64,000 bases of DNA from NCBI GenBank assembly GCA_963829485.1, contig CAWHIK010000006.1, positions 124,001 through 188,000 of the forward strand, in the 5' to 3' direction. This stretch comes from JBGPQJ01 sp963829485. GTDB taxonomy: Bacteria; Chloroflexota; Anaerolineae; Anaerolineales; Villigracilaceae. The notes under the pieces are model-generated. The model saw nothing but the letters and a program-made list of their open reading frames with translations, was not told the DNA's origin and made no database searches. This document shows positions 43,521 through 51,547 of the stretch, piece by piece; the first letter of the stretch is position 1; the number at the start of each line of letters is the position of its first letter. Position numbers and translations under genes: made by a program.

Positions 43521-44738
43521 ATGATGTATTTCAATTCTCCAACCGAGGTGTCTCTGTGGACATACAATTTCGATTTGACCCCATCCCGGCGCCAGACTAA
43601 TTCAATTAAATGGACTCATTACCCGGAGGAAACTCTGCCCATGTGGGTGGCAGATATGGATTTCCCAGCCCCGCCTCCAATTCTTGACGCACTGCACAAA
43701 GCTGTCGACCACGGAGTGCTTGGATATGATATCCCCACGAAAACGTTGAAGGAAACGGTTGCCGGACGGATGGAACGCTTATATGGTTGGCGTATCGACC
43801 CTCAGGCTGTGGTAGCCACGCCCGGCCTCGTAAGCGGTTTCAACGCGGCGGCAAGAACGTTATGTCAGCCGGGAGACGGCTACCTGATCCAGCCGCCAGT
43901 ATACATGCCGTTTAACCACCTTCAACAGAATCATGGTTTTATCAGGCAGGAAGCACAGCTAACATGCCACGCGGTTGGCCGCAAGCTGCGCTACGACATC
44001 GATTGGGATTCCTTCACGGCTGGTTTTGATTCTCTCGGTAGTAAAACGCGTATGTTCCTTCTGTGCAATCCGCATAATCCGACCGGCCAGGTATACACCC
44101 GCGAAGATCTTGAACGCATGGCGGAATTGTGCATCCAGAAACATGCTGTTATTGTCTCTGATGAAATCCATAGCGAGTTGCTGCTTGGGGATACCCGGCA
44201 CATTCCCATTGCTTCTTTATCTCATGAGATCGCTGAGCAGACGATTACTTTGATCTCGCCATCGAAAACATTTAATGTGCCGGGGTTGTTCTGCGGATTC
44301 GCGATTATCCCCGATGCCGTCCTTCGCGAAAAATTCGAAAAAGAACTCGAGCGAATGACCCTGCATGTTTCCAGTCTTGGGTTGGTTGCTGCACAAGCGG
44401 CATTTTCAGACGAGTGTGACGATTGGCTTGCTGAATTGCGCCGCTACCTGACATCCAACCGCGATTTCGTGGTTAATTATATTGAACAATCCTTCCCCGG
44501 AATTCGCACGACCATTCCGGAAGCCACCTATTTGTTATGGTTAGATTGTTCAGGCATAAGCCTTTCCGACCCATACACATTTTTCCTGAACCATGCAAAA
44601 GTAGCTCTAAATGATGGCGCTGCATTCGGAACTGGCGGGAAGGGCTTTGTCCGATTCAATTTTGGGACATCGCGCAGCCTTGTTGCTGAAGGCCTTGAGC
44701 GGATGAGGAAGGCGGTTGAAACGCATGATCCTGAATGA
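43521..44738 (+). CDS. PatB/MalY-type C-S lyase or aminotransferase
   Basis: A 405-residue fold-type I PLP enzyme of the MalY/PatB group. The N-terminal WTHYPEETLPMWVADMDFP is diagnostic. NPHNPTGQVYT, VSDEIHSEL and SPSKTFNVPGLFCGF (PLP Lys) follow, and RFNFGTSR is the carboxylate-binding Arg region. Enzymes of this group split cystathionine and related C-S compounds to pyruvate, ammonia and a thiol. GGGGGA precedes the tandem ATG start. Its end overlaps the following methyltransferase by 14 bases. Confidence 0.9.
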   Translation: MMYFNSPTEVSLWTYNFDLTPSRRQTNSIKWTHYPEETLPMWVADMDFPAPPPILDALHKAVDHGVLGYDIPTKTLKETVAGRMERLYGWRIDPQAVVATPGLVSGFNAAARTLCQPGDGYLIQPPVYMPFNHLQQNHGFIRQEAQLTCHAVGRKLRYDIDWDSFTAGFDSLGSKTRMFLLCNPHNPTGQVYTREDLERMAELCIQKHAVIVSDEIHSELLLGDTRHIPIASLSHEIAEQTITLISPSKTFNVPGLFCGFAIIPDAVLREKFEKELERMTLHVSSLGLVAAQAAFSDECDDWLAELRRYLTSNRDFVVNYIEQSFPGIRTTIPEATYLLWLDCSGISLSDPYTFFLNHAKVALNDGAAFGTGGKGFVRFNFGTSRSLVAEGLERMRKAVETHDPE

Positions 44739-45558
44739 TATTGTCCGTCGCAATATGGCACCCAAGCCGTGGGCGGAGGGGGAGAAGATCCCCTGGAGTG
44801 ACCCGGATTTCAGCAGGCGTATGCTGAAGGAGCATTTGACCCAGGAACATGATGCGGCCAGCCGTCGAACGCCCACGATTAAAAAGCATGTGCGGTGGAT
44901 TCACAAGACCATTCTTCTTGGAAAGCCTTCCCGCGTTCTCGACCTTGGCTGTGGTCCAGGGTTGTACGCCTCGTCTCTGACCATCCTCGGGCATGAGTGC
45001 CGCGGTATCGACTTTTCGCCTGCTTCGATAGCCTATGCTAAGAAACATGCTCCTGATGGATGCTCCTACACCCTTGCAGATGTCAGGACTGCCGAATTTG
45101 GTTCCAATTATGACCTGGTCATGTTCATCTACGGGGAGCTTAATGTTTTCAAGCTGTCGGATACCCGAAAAATTTTAGAGAAGGCGTGGAAAGCTCTTAA
45201 CCCAGGGGGCAGGTTATTGCTGGAGATTTCCACTTATAATGCCATCGAACAGATTGGAAACCAACCTTCCACCTGGTATTCCTCCCCTGGAGGGTTGTTC
45301 TCGGATACCCCTCATTTATGCTTGATGGAATCCTTTTGGAATGAAGCGAAATCCATAGCGACAGAACGCTATTACATCGTGGATTTGGATTCTGGAGATA
45401 TTTATCGCTATGCTTCCTCCTCCCAGGCTTATGATGAAAAGTCGATCAAGTCCATTCTTCAGAAGATTGGTTATAAGATTGTGCAAATCCACCCGTCACT
45501 AACAGGTGTGGATGAAATTGGATCTGATGATTTCATGGTGGTAACAGCCATCAAATAA
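44725..45558 (+). CDS. SAM-dependent methyltransferase
   Basis: A 277-residue class I methyltransferase with motif I VLDLGCGPGLYA, an acidic GIDFSP ribose-binding turn, and LADVRTAEF. The C-terminal half carries additional strands resembling small-molecule methyltransferases. The ATG at 44725 was chosen; a TTG three codons earlier is an alternative. It overlaps the PatB-type gene, and sulfur metabolism (methylation of a released thiol) is a possible link. A bidirectional terminator follows the stop by 5 bases. Confidence 0.82.
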   Translation: MILNDIVRRNMAPKPWAEGEKIPWSDPDFSRRMLKEHLTQEHDAASRRTPTIKKHVRWIHKTILLGKPSRVLDLGCGPGLYASSLTILGHECRGIDFSPASIAYAKKHAPDGCSYTLADVRTAEFGSNYDLVMFIYGELNVFKLSDTRKILEKAWKALNPGGRLLLEISTYNAIEQIGNQPSTWYSSPGGLFSDTPHLCLMESFWNEAKSIATERYYIVDLDSGDIYRYASSSQAYDEKSIKSILQKIGYKIVQIHPSLTGVDEIGSDDFMVVTAIK

Positions 45559-45779
45559 AAAGGGCGGATGGGGGTTACCCATCCGCATTTGAATGTACTG
45601 CATTTCCGAGGAAAGAGCGGGTGAAGACCATTGTTCGTTGTGGTTGACGTCTGCGGAATGGCTAAAAGCATCCCGTCAGGATCAGTTCACCCGGTCTTTC
45701 CTCTGTTGAATATTACGTCCATTTCTTCGATAAGCACCTCCTTAAGCGAACGGAAGTGAAACTCAATTACAGGATACAG
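45552..45779 (-). ncRNA. Candidate structured RNA element, copy A
   Basis: One of two homologous copies in the gaps flanking the SH3b lipoprotein gene. The core is a near-perfect 18-position stem (45608-45625 with 45686-45703, one mismatch) enclosing an ACCA/TGGT hairpin (45627-45630/45641-45644). On the minus strand it begins with a conserved block (CTGTATC..GT..TTGAGTTT, 45759-45779), then AAGGAGGT...TATCGAA, and ends in a terminator hairpin GCGGATGGG/CCCATCCGC (45564-45586) followed by CCTTTTTATTT. Copy B keeps the stems with paired base changes. The minus strand is favoured by the terminator but not proven. No known family was recognised. Confidence 0.55.
45687..45722 (-). CDS. 11-codon mini-ORF inside structured element A
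   Basis: ATG at 45722 to TGA at 45687 encodes MDVIFNRGKTG. AAGGAGGT lies 13 bases upstream, longer than usual spacing. Element B holds an ORF of identical length ending at the equivalent position. Possible leader peptide; coding status uncertain. Confidence 0.25.
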   Translation of the reverse strand: MDVIFNRGKTG

Positions 45780-45895
45780 CGAACTCTGTCGTAATACATT
45801 AAAATCTCCATGCATTTCTGAAAGGGTATGTAGTACAACAGTACTCCCGAGTTCTTATTTATCGTTTGAGAAGTAAACTACATTGGAGTTGCTAA
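45780..45895. other. Intergenic region without recognised gene
   Basis: This AT-rich stretch between the structured element and the SH3b lipoprotein gene contains no clear ORF. GGAGTTGC lies just before the ATG at 45896, with weak promoter-like sequence on either strand. Confidence 0.4.
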
Positions 45896-46669
45896 ATGAT
45901 AAGGATCAACACCTTACCCCTTGCTTTGATGATCATTTTAGCCTCAAGTGGATGTTCCATGCCGATGCAGGCTGCCACCCCTTCAGGTCCATCGGAAACT
46001 ACTGCCGTGATATCCTCCCTTCTGCCTCCAACGGATTTGCAGCCGATTTCTCCGGCACTAACTCCATCGATCACTCCAACGGAAACGGTCGTTCCAATCC
46101 CAACGAATTTTGTTCCATTTACCGCTTCAGTGTGGGCAGATAATGTCAATGTTCGCACCAACCCCGGGTATTTATTTTCTGCAGTCAGATTATTGGCCAA
46201 GGGTACCAATCTGGAGATCCTGGGAAAAGCTCCGGGGGGAGAGTGGATGTTTACCCGGACTCCCGACGGAACATCAGGCTGGGTTTTTACCCAATTGATC
46301 GAGAGCAGCATTGACCTGCAGTCGGTTCCCATCATTGAACCGCAGGATGTCCAGTTGATCAAAGGCCGGGTGACAGATTCGTCTGGAATTCCCATCCAGG
46401 GAGTTGGGTTCACAGTCGCACAGGGGGTTGGCGACAAGGCTCCCGCTAATATTGTTCTAACCGATGTGAATGGGGAATTCTTTTCCTTTATGCCGGAGAA
46501 TGCCCGCGGTGAGTGGACAGTGACTTATAGTGCCATCGCCTGTAAGAGTAATGTGTGGTCGGATGATTCGTGCAGTTACTACAAGAATCCTTATCGAGGG
46601 GTGGTTGAGCCTCAATTAACGAATGTTTCCCTACCTCAATCTGGAGTCCTTGAGTTCGTTTGGAAATAG
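45896..46669 (+). CDS. Lipoprotein with bacterial SH3-like and carboxypeptidase-regulatory-like domains
   Basis: A 257-residue lipoprotein. Its signal ends in ASSGC, a Pro/Thr/Ser linker covers about residues 22-75, and an SH3b domain (VNVRTNPGYLFSAVRLLAKGTNLEI, then GGEWMFTR, TSGWVFTQLI) follows. The C-terminal half (GRVTDSSGIPIQGVGFTV, LTDVNGEFF) looks like a beta-sandwich of the carboxypeptidase-regulatory-like type. Such proteins bind cell-wall glycan or peptide. It sits between two copies of a structured element. Confidence 0.8.
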   Translation: MIRINTLPLALMIILASSGCSMPMQAATPSGPSETTAVISSLLPPTDLQPISPALTPSITPTETVVPIPTNFVPFTASVWADNVNVRTNPGYLFSAVRLLAKGTNLEILGKAPGGEWMFTRTPDGTSGWVFTQLIESSIDLQSVPIIEPQDVQLIKGRVTDSSGIPIQGVGFTVAQGVGDKAPANIVLTDVNGEFFSFMPENARGEWTVTYSAIACKSNVWSDDSCSYYKNPYRGVVEPQLTNVSLPQSGVLEFVWK

Positions 46670-46689
46670 CATAATAGTATTTCTCATGA

Positions 46690-46934
46690 AACAATAAAAA
46701 ATTAGGCGGATGGTTTTTCCATCCGCCTATCTTGCTTTTATCTTATTGTGTTCCAACCATGTTCAAAAGTGGATCCGGAGAAAGCTCGGTGTGAACCACT
46801 TTATCGTCGTGGTGGACTTCTGGCTATTACGATTGGCCAGGGTTATTTCACTCGGTCTTTCTCCTCATGTTCTTCGGTTCCATATTTTCGATATTGAACC
46901 TCCTTCTGTGGCCAAACTCAACCACTAGATACAG
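46690..46934 (-). ncRNA. Candidate structured RNA element, copy B
   Basis: Homologous to copy A. On the minus strand: conserved CTGTATC..GT..TTGAGTTT (46914-46934), AAGGAGGTTC with a GGTTC/GAACC hairpin, and the main stem GGAGAAAG/CTTTCTCC (46777-46784 with 46857-46864), continued by GTGAA/TTCAC. Inner hairpins are ACCAC/GTGGT (46795-46799/46809-46813) and CTGGC/GCCAG. It ends with a 10-bp terminator (46705-46714/46720-46729) and TAATTTTTTATT. Relative to copy A, A-U and G-C pairs are swapped within the main stem, i.e. compensatory change. Strand and function unproven. Confidence 0.55.
46848..46883 (-). CDS. 11-codon mini-ORF inside structured element B
   Basis: ATG at 46883 to TGA at 46848 encodes MEPKNMRRKTE, the same length as the mini-ORF in copy A and ending at the same aligned TGA. 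AAGGAGGT is 14 bases upstream. Leader-peptide coding is speculative. Confidence 0.25.
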   Translation of the reverse strand: MEPKNMRRKTE

Positions 46935-46999
46935 AATACATGTTTGGAATGATAAGCACATTAAAACAACCCTACAAAAAACCTACGGAATTTCCTTTA

Positions 47000-47467
47000 T
47001 CAGCCTGTTTGGCCAAGCAGGTAATTCTGCAGACCCATCTGTTTGATCTGATCAAGCTGAGCTTCGAGCCAATCCAGGTGTGTTTCTTCGTCCGTCAGGT
47101 TGCCATCGATCAATTCGCGCGAACCGTTGTCTCCCAATTCAAGACACAAGCGGATGCCGTCATTATAGGCTTTGATAGCCCCTGCTTCAGCTTCCCAGTC
47201 ATTCTTAAGCTGCGCGTCCACGGTAGCGCCGATGTTCATCTTCTTGAGATTGCTGACCACGGGAATCCCTTCGAGAAAAAGGATTCGGGCGATCAACTTT
47301 TCGGCATGTTTCATTTCTTCGATGGCGCGCTTTTCGGCTGCAGCATGAAGCTTTTCATAGCCCCAGTTGGCGCACATCTCAGAATGGACGATGTACTGGT
47401 TGATTGCTGTTAATTCGTCTGACAGGAAGTCGTTCAGTATGGCGATGATTTTATCGTTGCCTTTCAT
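47000..47467 (-). CDS. bfr: Bacterioferritin
   Basis: A 155-residue ferritin-like iron-storage protein. The diiron ligands are visible in SDELTAINQY, the EEMKHAEKL pair and DEETHLDWLE, and the heme-ligand Met of bacterioferritins is retained in EEMKHAEKL, followed by ILFLEGIP. The ATG at 47467 is chosen (AAAGGAG 7 bases upstream); longer in-frame readings run into the neighbouring gene. It stores iron and protects from peroxide. Gap 46935-46999 has no feature. Confidence 0.94.
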   Translation of the reverse strand: MKGNDKIIAILNDFLSDELTAINQYIVHSEMCANWGYEKLHAAAEKRAIEEMKHAEKLIARILFLEGIPVVSNLKKMNIGATVDAQLKNDWEAEAGAIKAYNDGIRLCLELGDNGSRELIDGNLTDEETHLDWLEAQLDQIKQMGLQNYLLGQTG

Positions 47468-47507
47468 GGTTTTCTCCTTTAATGATTGATTTTTTATATA
47501 GAGAGTA

Positions 47508-48287
47508 TTATATCCCCGAGATTTCGGGTTTTGAACGGGCTGAACCTTCCCGGTAGGTCTGGCCAAAAAGGACTGCGGTGACAACCATCATATAAAAACC
47601 GACAGGGATTGCCAATAAGTAGAACACAAAACAAAGGATGAACGTGAAATAAGCCAGCATGAATCCAATATAAACAAGAGCGGCCATTCCCAGGTAGACG
47701 AGCCAGGCAATGAAGTATCCCCATTTATCCGCACGCAAAATCGCGCCCAACTCGCGAAGATAAAATGCCGCACTCAACTTATCGTGTGCTATGAAATTCC
47801 CTATAGCCGCCGGTAATGGAATAGCTCCTGCTAACAGTAAGAGCGTGCCGACAAACATGGAGAGGAATAGTACGCCCATTGAACCCATCATTAGAAGAAC
47901 TGCCAATCCCGATGAAGAGGTGTCGTAAGGTGACTCCGGCGTCATCGCTATGGATGCAAAGATCATTACAAAATAGGCGGTAAAACCAATCATGGTAACT
48001 ATGATTCCAGGTCCCAGATATATCGCCCCAACCGCCAGACTGCGAAGCCCATCTTTGAGCAGTTGTCCCCAGTTACTCCATGGGGGAAGAACCATTGTTT
48101 CGCCTTTGATGGCGATCCGCATAACCTGCGCAAAATATCCATAGACGAGGAGGAGTGGAATGACCGGAATGAACATCCCGGAAATGATGAGGGCGGTCCC
48201 AATTAGGAATGGTACGAACCAGTCTTTATTCTCGAAAGGGAATTTAAAAGCAGCGCGTAATGATTGTGTAGAAAGGGATTCATTCAT
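47508..48287 (-). CDS. DUF4013 membrane protein
   Basis: A 259-residue protein with about six hydrophobic segments, beginning SLRAAFKFPFENKDWFVPFLIGT, which is typical of DUF4013. Function unknown; relatives are common in archaea and Chloroflexota. The ATG at 48287 is preferred because AAGGAG lies 7 bases upstream (an ATG two codons earlier would leave only 3 bases). It is followed by bacterioferritin after 40 bases. Confidence 0.82.
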   Translation of the reverse strand: MNESLSTQSLRAAFKFPFENKDWFVPFLIGTALIISGMFIPVIPLLLVYGYFAQVMRIAIKGETMVLPPWSNWGQLLKDGLRSLAVGAIYLGPGIIVTMIGFTAYFVMIFASIAMTPESPYDTSSSGLAVLLMMGSMGVLFLSMFVGTLLLLAGAIPLPAAIGNFIAHDKLSAAFYLRELGAILRADKWGYFIAWLVYLGMAALVYIGFMLAYFTFILCFVFYLLAIPVGFYMMVVTAVLFGQTYREGSARSKPEISGI

Positions 48288-48482
48288 AATCATACTCCTT
48301 GGTCAGTTTGACATGGTTACTGGTTTTGTGTCATTATCTCTTAAAACCTGTCTTTTCGCATCCAGGTCAAGCTGCATGGATTGACCCAACCAGGGACACT
48401 TTTCCGTTTAGTCAAAAATGCTCAGGTAATTGGTTAGGTTTCGCAAGCTGCCACCAAACGAAGAAATGCAAACCAGGTTACG
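48288..48482. other. Intergenic region, nothing recognised
   Basis: A 195-base gap between two minus-strand genes. No ORF, RNA or strong repeat is visible beyond the ribosome-binding site of the DUF4013 gene. Confidence 0.5.
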
Positions 48483-49346
48483 TTACCTGATTTGGATTCC
48501 AACCCTTTCCAATAGGCTTTGGCTCAATTTCGCAGGGTAATTGATAGGCGGCTTGTCTGGTCGGTGGGAGTCTGAACCTGAGCTGACAAGCATGTTGTGT
48601 TTCTGTGCATACTCCAGATACATCGCTGTTTGCTCCGGAGTGTGAACGGGATAAAAGACTTCCAACCCATCAATCGGAACTTCCTGGAGAAGTTGATCCA
48701 GCAATCGCGCATCATAGGTTACAAACCCATCTGAACGTCCGGGGTGGGCGATAAGGCATACCGCTCCACTCTGGTGGGCGGCATCCACGACTGCGGAAAT
48801 GTCATTGGTTGAAAACTTGCAGCCTGCCTCCCAAACAATCTGCCCCGCGGAGGCATCACCGATGTCCCGTTTATGCCTTTTTAGGAGCGCTACCAGTTCA
48901 TGAGGTTGCTGGGAACTGGGCTTATCCAGGATGGACGACAGCTCGTCGGGATGCTGCGGATATACATATCCATTACGATATAGATTCTCAAAGACTTCCC
49001 GAGTATTTTCACGTTGACGCTGCAAAAGGTTTTGGGCTAAGTCGTCCAAAGTATTCTGTTCCGGGTTGAATCCATAACAGAGCACATCCGTCATTTCACC
49101 CCTCCACGAGGTTGTCATTTCAACGGCTACGAGAGCAGGCAGGCGTTTTTCCTGAGCAAGTTTTTGGATTGCCGGGACAGTATCAATCCGATCATGATCT
49201 GCAATAGCGACCAGATCAAATTTTTCATTCACCAGGTGATCTATCAATTGTTCAGGCGCCCAGGCTCCATCACTGTAAGTGGTATGCAGGTGGAGATCAA
49301 CGGCAGCGTCGGGAGTGAGAGAGAGATTGGTTGTAGATGACTTCAT
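48483..49346 (-). CDS. PHP-domain phosphoesterase
   Basis: A 287-residue member of the polymerase-and-histidinol-phosphatase family, with metal ligands in VDLHLHTTYSDG, AIADHDRID, the central LIAHPGR and the C-terminal SGSDSHRPD. Size and motif order match TrpH/YciV-type 3',5'-nucleotide bisphosphate or RNA/DNA oligonucleotide phosphatases, though substrate is not fixed by sequence. The start is the ATG at 49346, with AGGGTGG 8 bases upstream. Confidence 0.86.
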   Translation of the reverse strand: MKSSTTNLSLTPDAAVDLHLHTTYSDGAWAPEQLIDHLVNEKFDLVAIADHDRIDTVPAIQKLAQEKRLPALVAVEMTTSWRGEMTDVLCYGFNPEQNTLDDLAQNLLQRQRENTREVFENLYRNGYVYPQHPDELSSILDKPSSQQPHELVALLKRHKRDIGDASAGQIVWEAGCKFSTNDISAVVDAAHQSGAVCLIAHPGRSDGFVTYDARLLDQLLQEVPIDGLEVFYPVHTPEQTAMYLEYAQKHNMLVSSGSDSHRPDKPPINYPAKLSQSLLERVGIQIR

Positions 49347-49396
49347 CGTGATATCCACCCTTACATTTTACGCTAATTATTGTTTGAGAAACAATT

Positions 49397-49581
49397 GCCA
49401 ATCGGACTGCGACTCGCCCCGTTTGTCCCGTGTTTTTCGCGGGGCGTTCTTAGCGGGGTACTTGCATGTGGGCGGGACGAGACAACGCCATTTTGACGGA
49501 ACCAACCTCAATCCACGCAACCTGCCTGAAAACGCGGCACGTACCCGCCCGTGAAGTGTATTCTGTGTCATGCGGTTCTAA
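49397..49581 (-). other. attC-like site 6 (degenerate), distal end of cassette array
   Basis: This is the 3' flank of the DUF805 cassette. Simple-site-like ends are GCCAATC (49397-49403) and GTTCTAA (49575-49581, read TTAGAAC on the minus strand). They enclose an imperfect palindrome with CCCCGTTTGTCCCG and CGCGGGGCGTTC modules shared with sites at 51399 and 53615. More degenerate than the others. Confidence 0.45.
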
Positions 49582-49614
49582 TCTGTAGGGTTTTGAGCCA
49601 GGTAGATATCACCA

Positions 49615-50184
49615 CTAAAAAGCCTTGACACCATAACGGTTTGGTCCCTTCGTACCCGGGAGAAGACCGTTTTCTATAAAAGTCCATATTTGTCCAAGAT
49701 ACGGTATGAGTCCGATGAGAGTCCACCATCCGGACTTATTCCGGTCATGCCAACGTTTCACCGTCAAGGCTAGACTGGGCCATAGAATCAGTAACCGCCC
49801 GACAAGTGTAAGAACGCCGGCGTAAGGAGTGTAATCAAAATAGGCAGCATCAAGAAATGGAAGGATCACAAGAGATGCCAGTATGGGTAGAGTGCAAAGC
49901 CAATATGTTGCACGCCCAATTCGACCCGTAAATGAAAAATAAATGTGAACCAAGGACATGCTTGTAGCTTCGTATCTCTTTGGTTTGTTTGTTTCTTTCT
50001 TTTCGAAAACTGGTTCGTTTTGTGGAGGAAGTTCGACAGACCGCTCTTGCAAAATCCCTCGAATTACATCGAAAGACATGTTGGACCATTCAATGCGATT
50101 GTTCGATTGCCATATTTTAATCAATTCGTCTGTACTCTTTTTACGGAGGCTGCTGTACATTATCTCACGAAGATCAGTGTCCAT
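49615..50184 (-). CDS. DUF805 membrane protein (cassette gene)
   Basis: A 189-residue protein: a soluble N-terminal segment of about 80 residues with a helical KKSTDELIKIW region, then DUF805 with FTGRIGRATYW, the VKRWHDRNKSGWW motif and PGTKGPNRYG at the end. Four membrane helices are predicted. DUF805 proteins are frequent cargo of integron cassettes; function unknown. It is bounded by attC-like sites on both sides and has no operon partner. Confidence 0.84.
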   Translation of the reverse strand: MDTDLREIMYSSLRKKSTDELIKIWQSNNRIEWSNMSFDVIRGILQERSVELPPQNEPVFEKKETNKPKRYEATSMSLVHIYFSFTGRIGRATYWLCTLPILASLVILPFLDAAYFDYTPYAGVLTLVGRLLILWPSLALTVKRWHDRNKSGWWTLIGLIPYLGQIWTFIENGLLPGTKGPNRYGVKAF

Positions 50185-50250
50185 ATTTCCTCCAATTATG
50201 ATGCATCAGATAGTGCATTTGACCTTGGTGCGACTTTTCTACAAATGAAC

Positions 50251-50358
50251 GCCAAACGGAATAACTCACCTGCCGCCTGCCTCGACGAGATAACTAACTC
50301 TGAAAATAATCTTTTCCAGCAAATGGCCACCACGTCTCCGACCTGATGGCGGTTAGGT
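50251..50358 (-). other. attC-like site 5
   Basis: Lies between the DUF805 and lipoprotein cassettes. The ends are GCCAAAC (50251-50257) and GTTAGGT (50352-50358), an imperfect match of the RYYYAAC/GTTRRRY simple sites. Inner CCTGCCGCCTGCC and GGCGG segments can pair. The rest of the gap (50185-50250 and 50359-50475) shows no gene. Confidence 0.55.
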
Positions 50359-50475
50359 GGAGCCGGTAGTGAACCGCTCTTTATTCTGCTAATCGAATTC
50401 ATGTATGAATTAATACCGCGACTGGGACTATTTCACAATGAGGGATTCGATCAACTTACGAATGTACTTTTCCTG

Positions 50476-51309
50476 TTAATGAACCAGGGTGGGTGTGGAG
50501 TTGCTGACCGGCGTGGGTCCAACCCACGTAGGACTGCTGACCGGCGTGGGACCGACCCAGGTGGGACTGCTGACAGACGTGGGTACTTCAACCTGGGTGG
50601 GACCACTGATCGGTGTAGCGCCTTCTATCTGAGTGGGTGACAACACCGCGCGGGTAACCTCTTTGGCTTTTTCCACCATTTTGGCAATATCCATTCCGGG
50701 ATCTGCATAAGCAAAGGAATAGAAATTATCACCCGAAACGATTGCCACTGTGCCGATTTGAAACCCAGTGGGAGTGAGATAGGCATAGGCGTTGGTCCCG
50801 AACTCCGGCACGGGCTCAATCTTCCCTCCACAATTCCCCTGCATCTGTACATCCATTTGGAATAATTCCAGCACCGATTTACTCATCAGCGCTTCGACCT
50901 CTGGAGGAAATGGAGTGGCCGTGTTTGTGCCGCCGGAATAACTGACCGAACAACCTTTTTGATACTGTGCAATTTCATTCAAAAAATTCCTCTTCGCCTG
51001 TTCACCCATGGTGATCGTGATGTAGATGCCCTTCCCTGTGCTGGTGAAGAAGGTACACACTGAATATCCTGGAGCATTGGTAGGTATGGGTGGGTTGACG
51101 GTTTCGCCCAATATCGCACTGGCTCTTGCCTCATCGAGTAATATGCATGCATCCGTCTCTGTTAATGCTGTTGCAGGTGCGGCTTCTGCTGTTGTCAGGG
51201 ATGGCGGAGATGCCTGAGGGGTAATGGCGCCTGGCTTGTCTGTGGGCAGACTGCATGCAGAGACTGCCAATATAAGAATAAAAAAAAGAAGATTAATCCT
51301 GGTTTTCAT
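50476..51309 (-). CDS. Repeat-tailed lipoprotein (cassette gene)
   Basis: A 277-residue lipoprotein: signal ending AVSAC, a Thr/Ala/Pro linker, a globular domain (about 50-215, with conserved-looking Cys residues in DACILL, YSVCTFF, KGCSVSY and GNCGGK), and a C-terminal tail of SSPTWVGPTPV repeats encoded by 33-bp tandem DNA repeats. The Cys pattern and ILGETV suggest a DUF3558-like fold, low confidence. It is flanked by attC-like sites. Confidence 0.72.
   Translation of the reverse strand: MKTRINLLFFILILAVSACSLPTDKPGAITPQASPPSLTTAEAAPATALTETDACILLDEARASAILGETVNPPIPTNAPGYSVCTFFTSTGKGIYITITMGEQAKRNFLNEIAQYQKGCSVSYSGGTNTATPFPPEVEALMSKSVLELFQMDVQMQGNCGGKIEPVPEFGTNAYAYLTPTGFQIGTVAIVSGDNFYSFAYADPGMDIAKMVEKAKEVTRAVLSPTQIEGATPISGPTQVEVPTSVSSPTWVGPTPVSSPTWVGPTPVSNSTPTLVH
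50504..50602. repeat. 33-bp tandem repeat coding the lipoprotein tail
   Basis: Three units begin at 50504, 50537 and 50570 (CTGACCGGCGTGGG-like); a fourth diverged unit begins near 50606. Each encodes 11 residues of the Pro-rich tail. Copy number could vary between strains. Confidence 0.8.
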
Positions 51310-51398
51310 TTTTACTCCGTCCGGGTTTTTGAATATGTTTTTTTTTTACATCAAAGGATCTTTGACTATCGTGCGTAGTTTTTTCACACAGGGTTGCC

Positions 51399-51545
51399 GC
51401 CTAACGGACTTGCCCCGCCTGTCCTAACGATCTTAGTCAGGGCATAATCCAAGTCGAGGTTGAGAACCACCCCGCTTGTCCCGCGTTCTTTGCGGAGTCC
51501 GGTGCATTATTATCCCGATGTTCATTCAGGACGCTGTGTTGGGGC
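51399..51545 (-). other. attC-like site 4
   Basis: Ends are GCCTAAC (51399-51405) and GTTGGGGC (51538-51545); on the minus strand the site runs GCCCCAAC ... GTTAGGC, a good R''/R' pair. It contains GGACTTGCCCCGCCTGTCC and TTAGTCAGGGCAT, both nearly identical in site 3. Located just past the TIM-barrel gene stop. Confidence 0.72.
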
Positions 51546-51547
51546 TG

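Noticed and set aside
45564..45586. Hairpin considered only as the terminator of the upstream methyltransferase gene
   Set aside because: It can serve that gene, but the stem is repeated at 46705-46729 with the same downstream element and has the better T-tract on the minus strand, so it was placed in the candidate RNA.
50504..50638. Regular 33-bp repeats that could look like a small CRISPR array
   Set aside because: There are no unique spacers; the units are contiguous and in frame in the lipoprotein gene, coding a Pro-rich tail.
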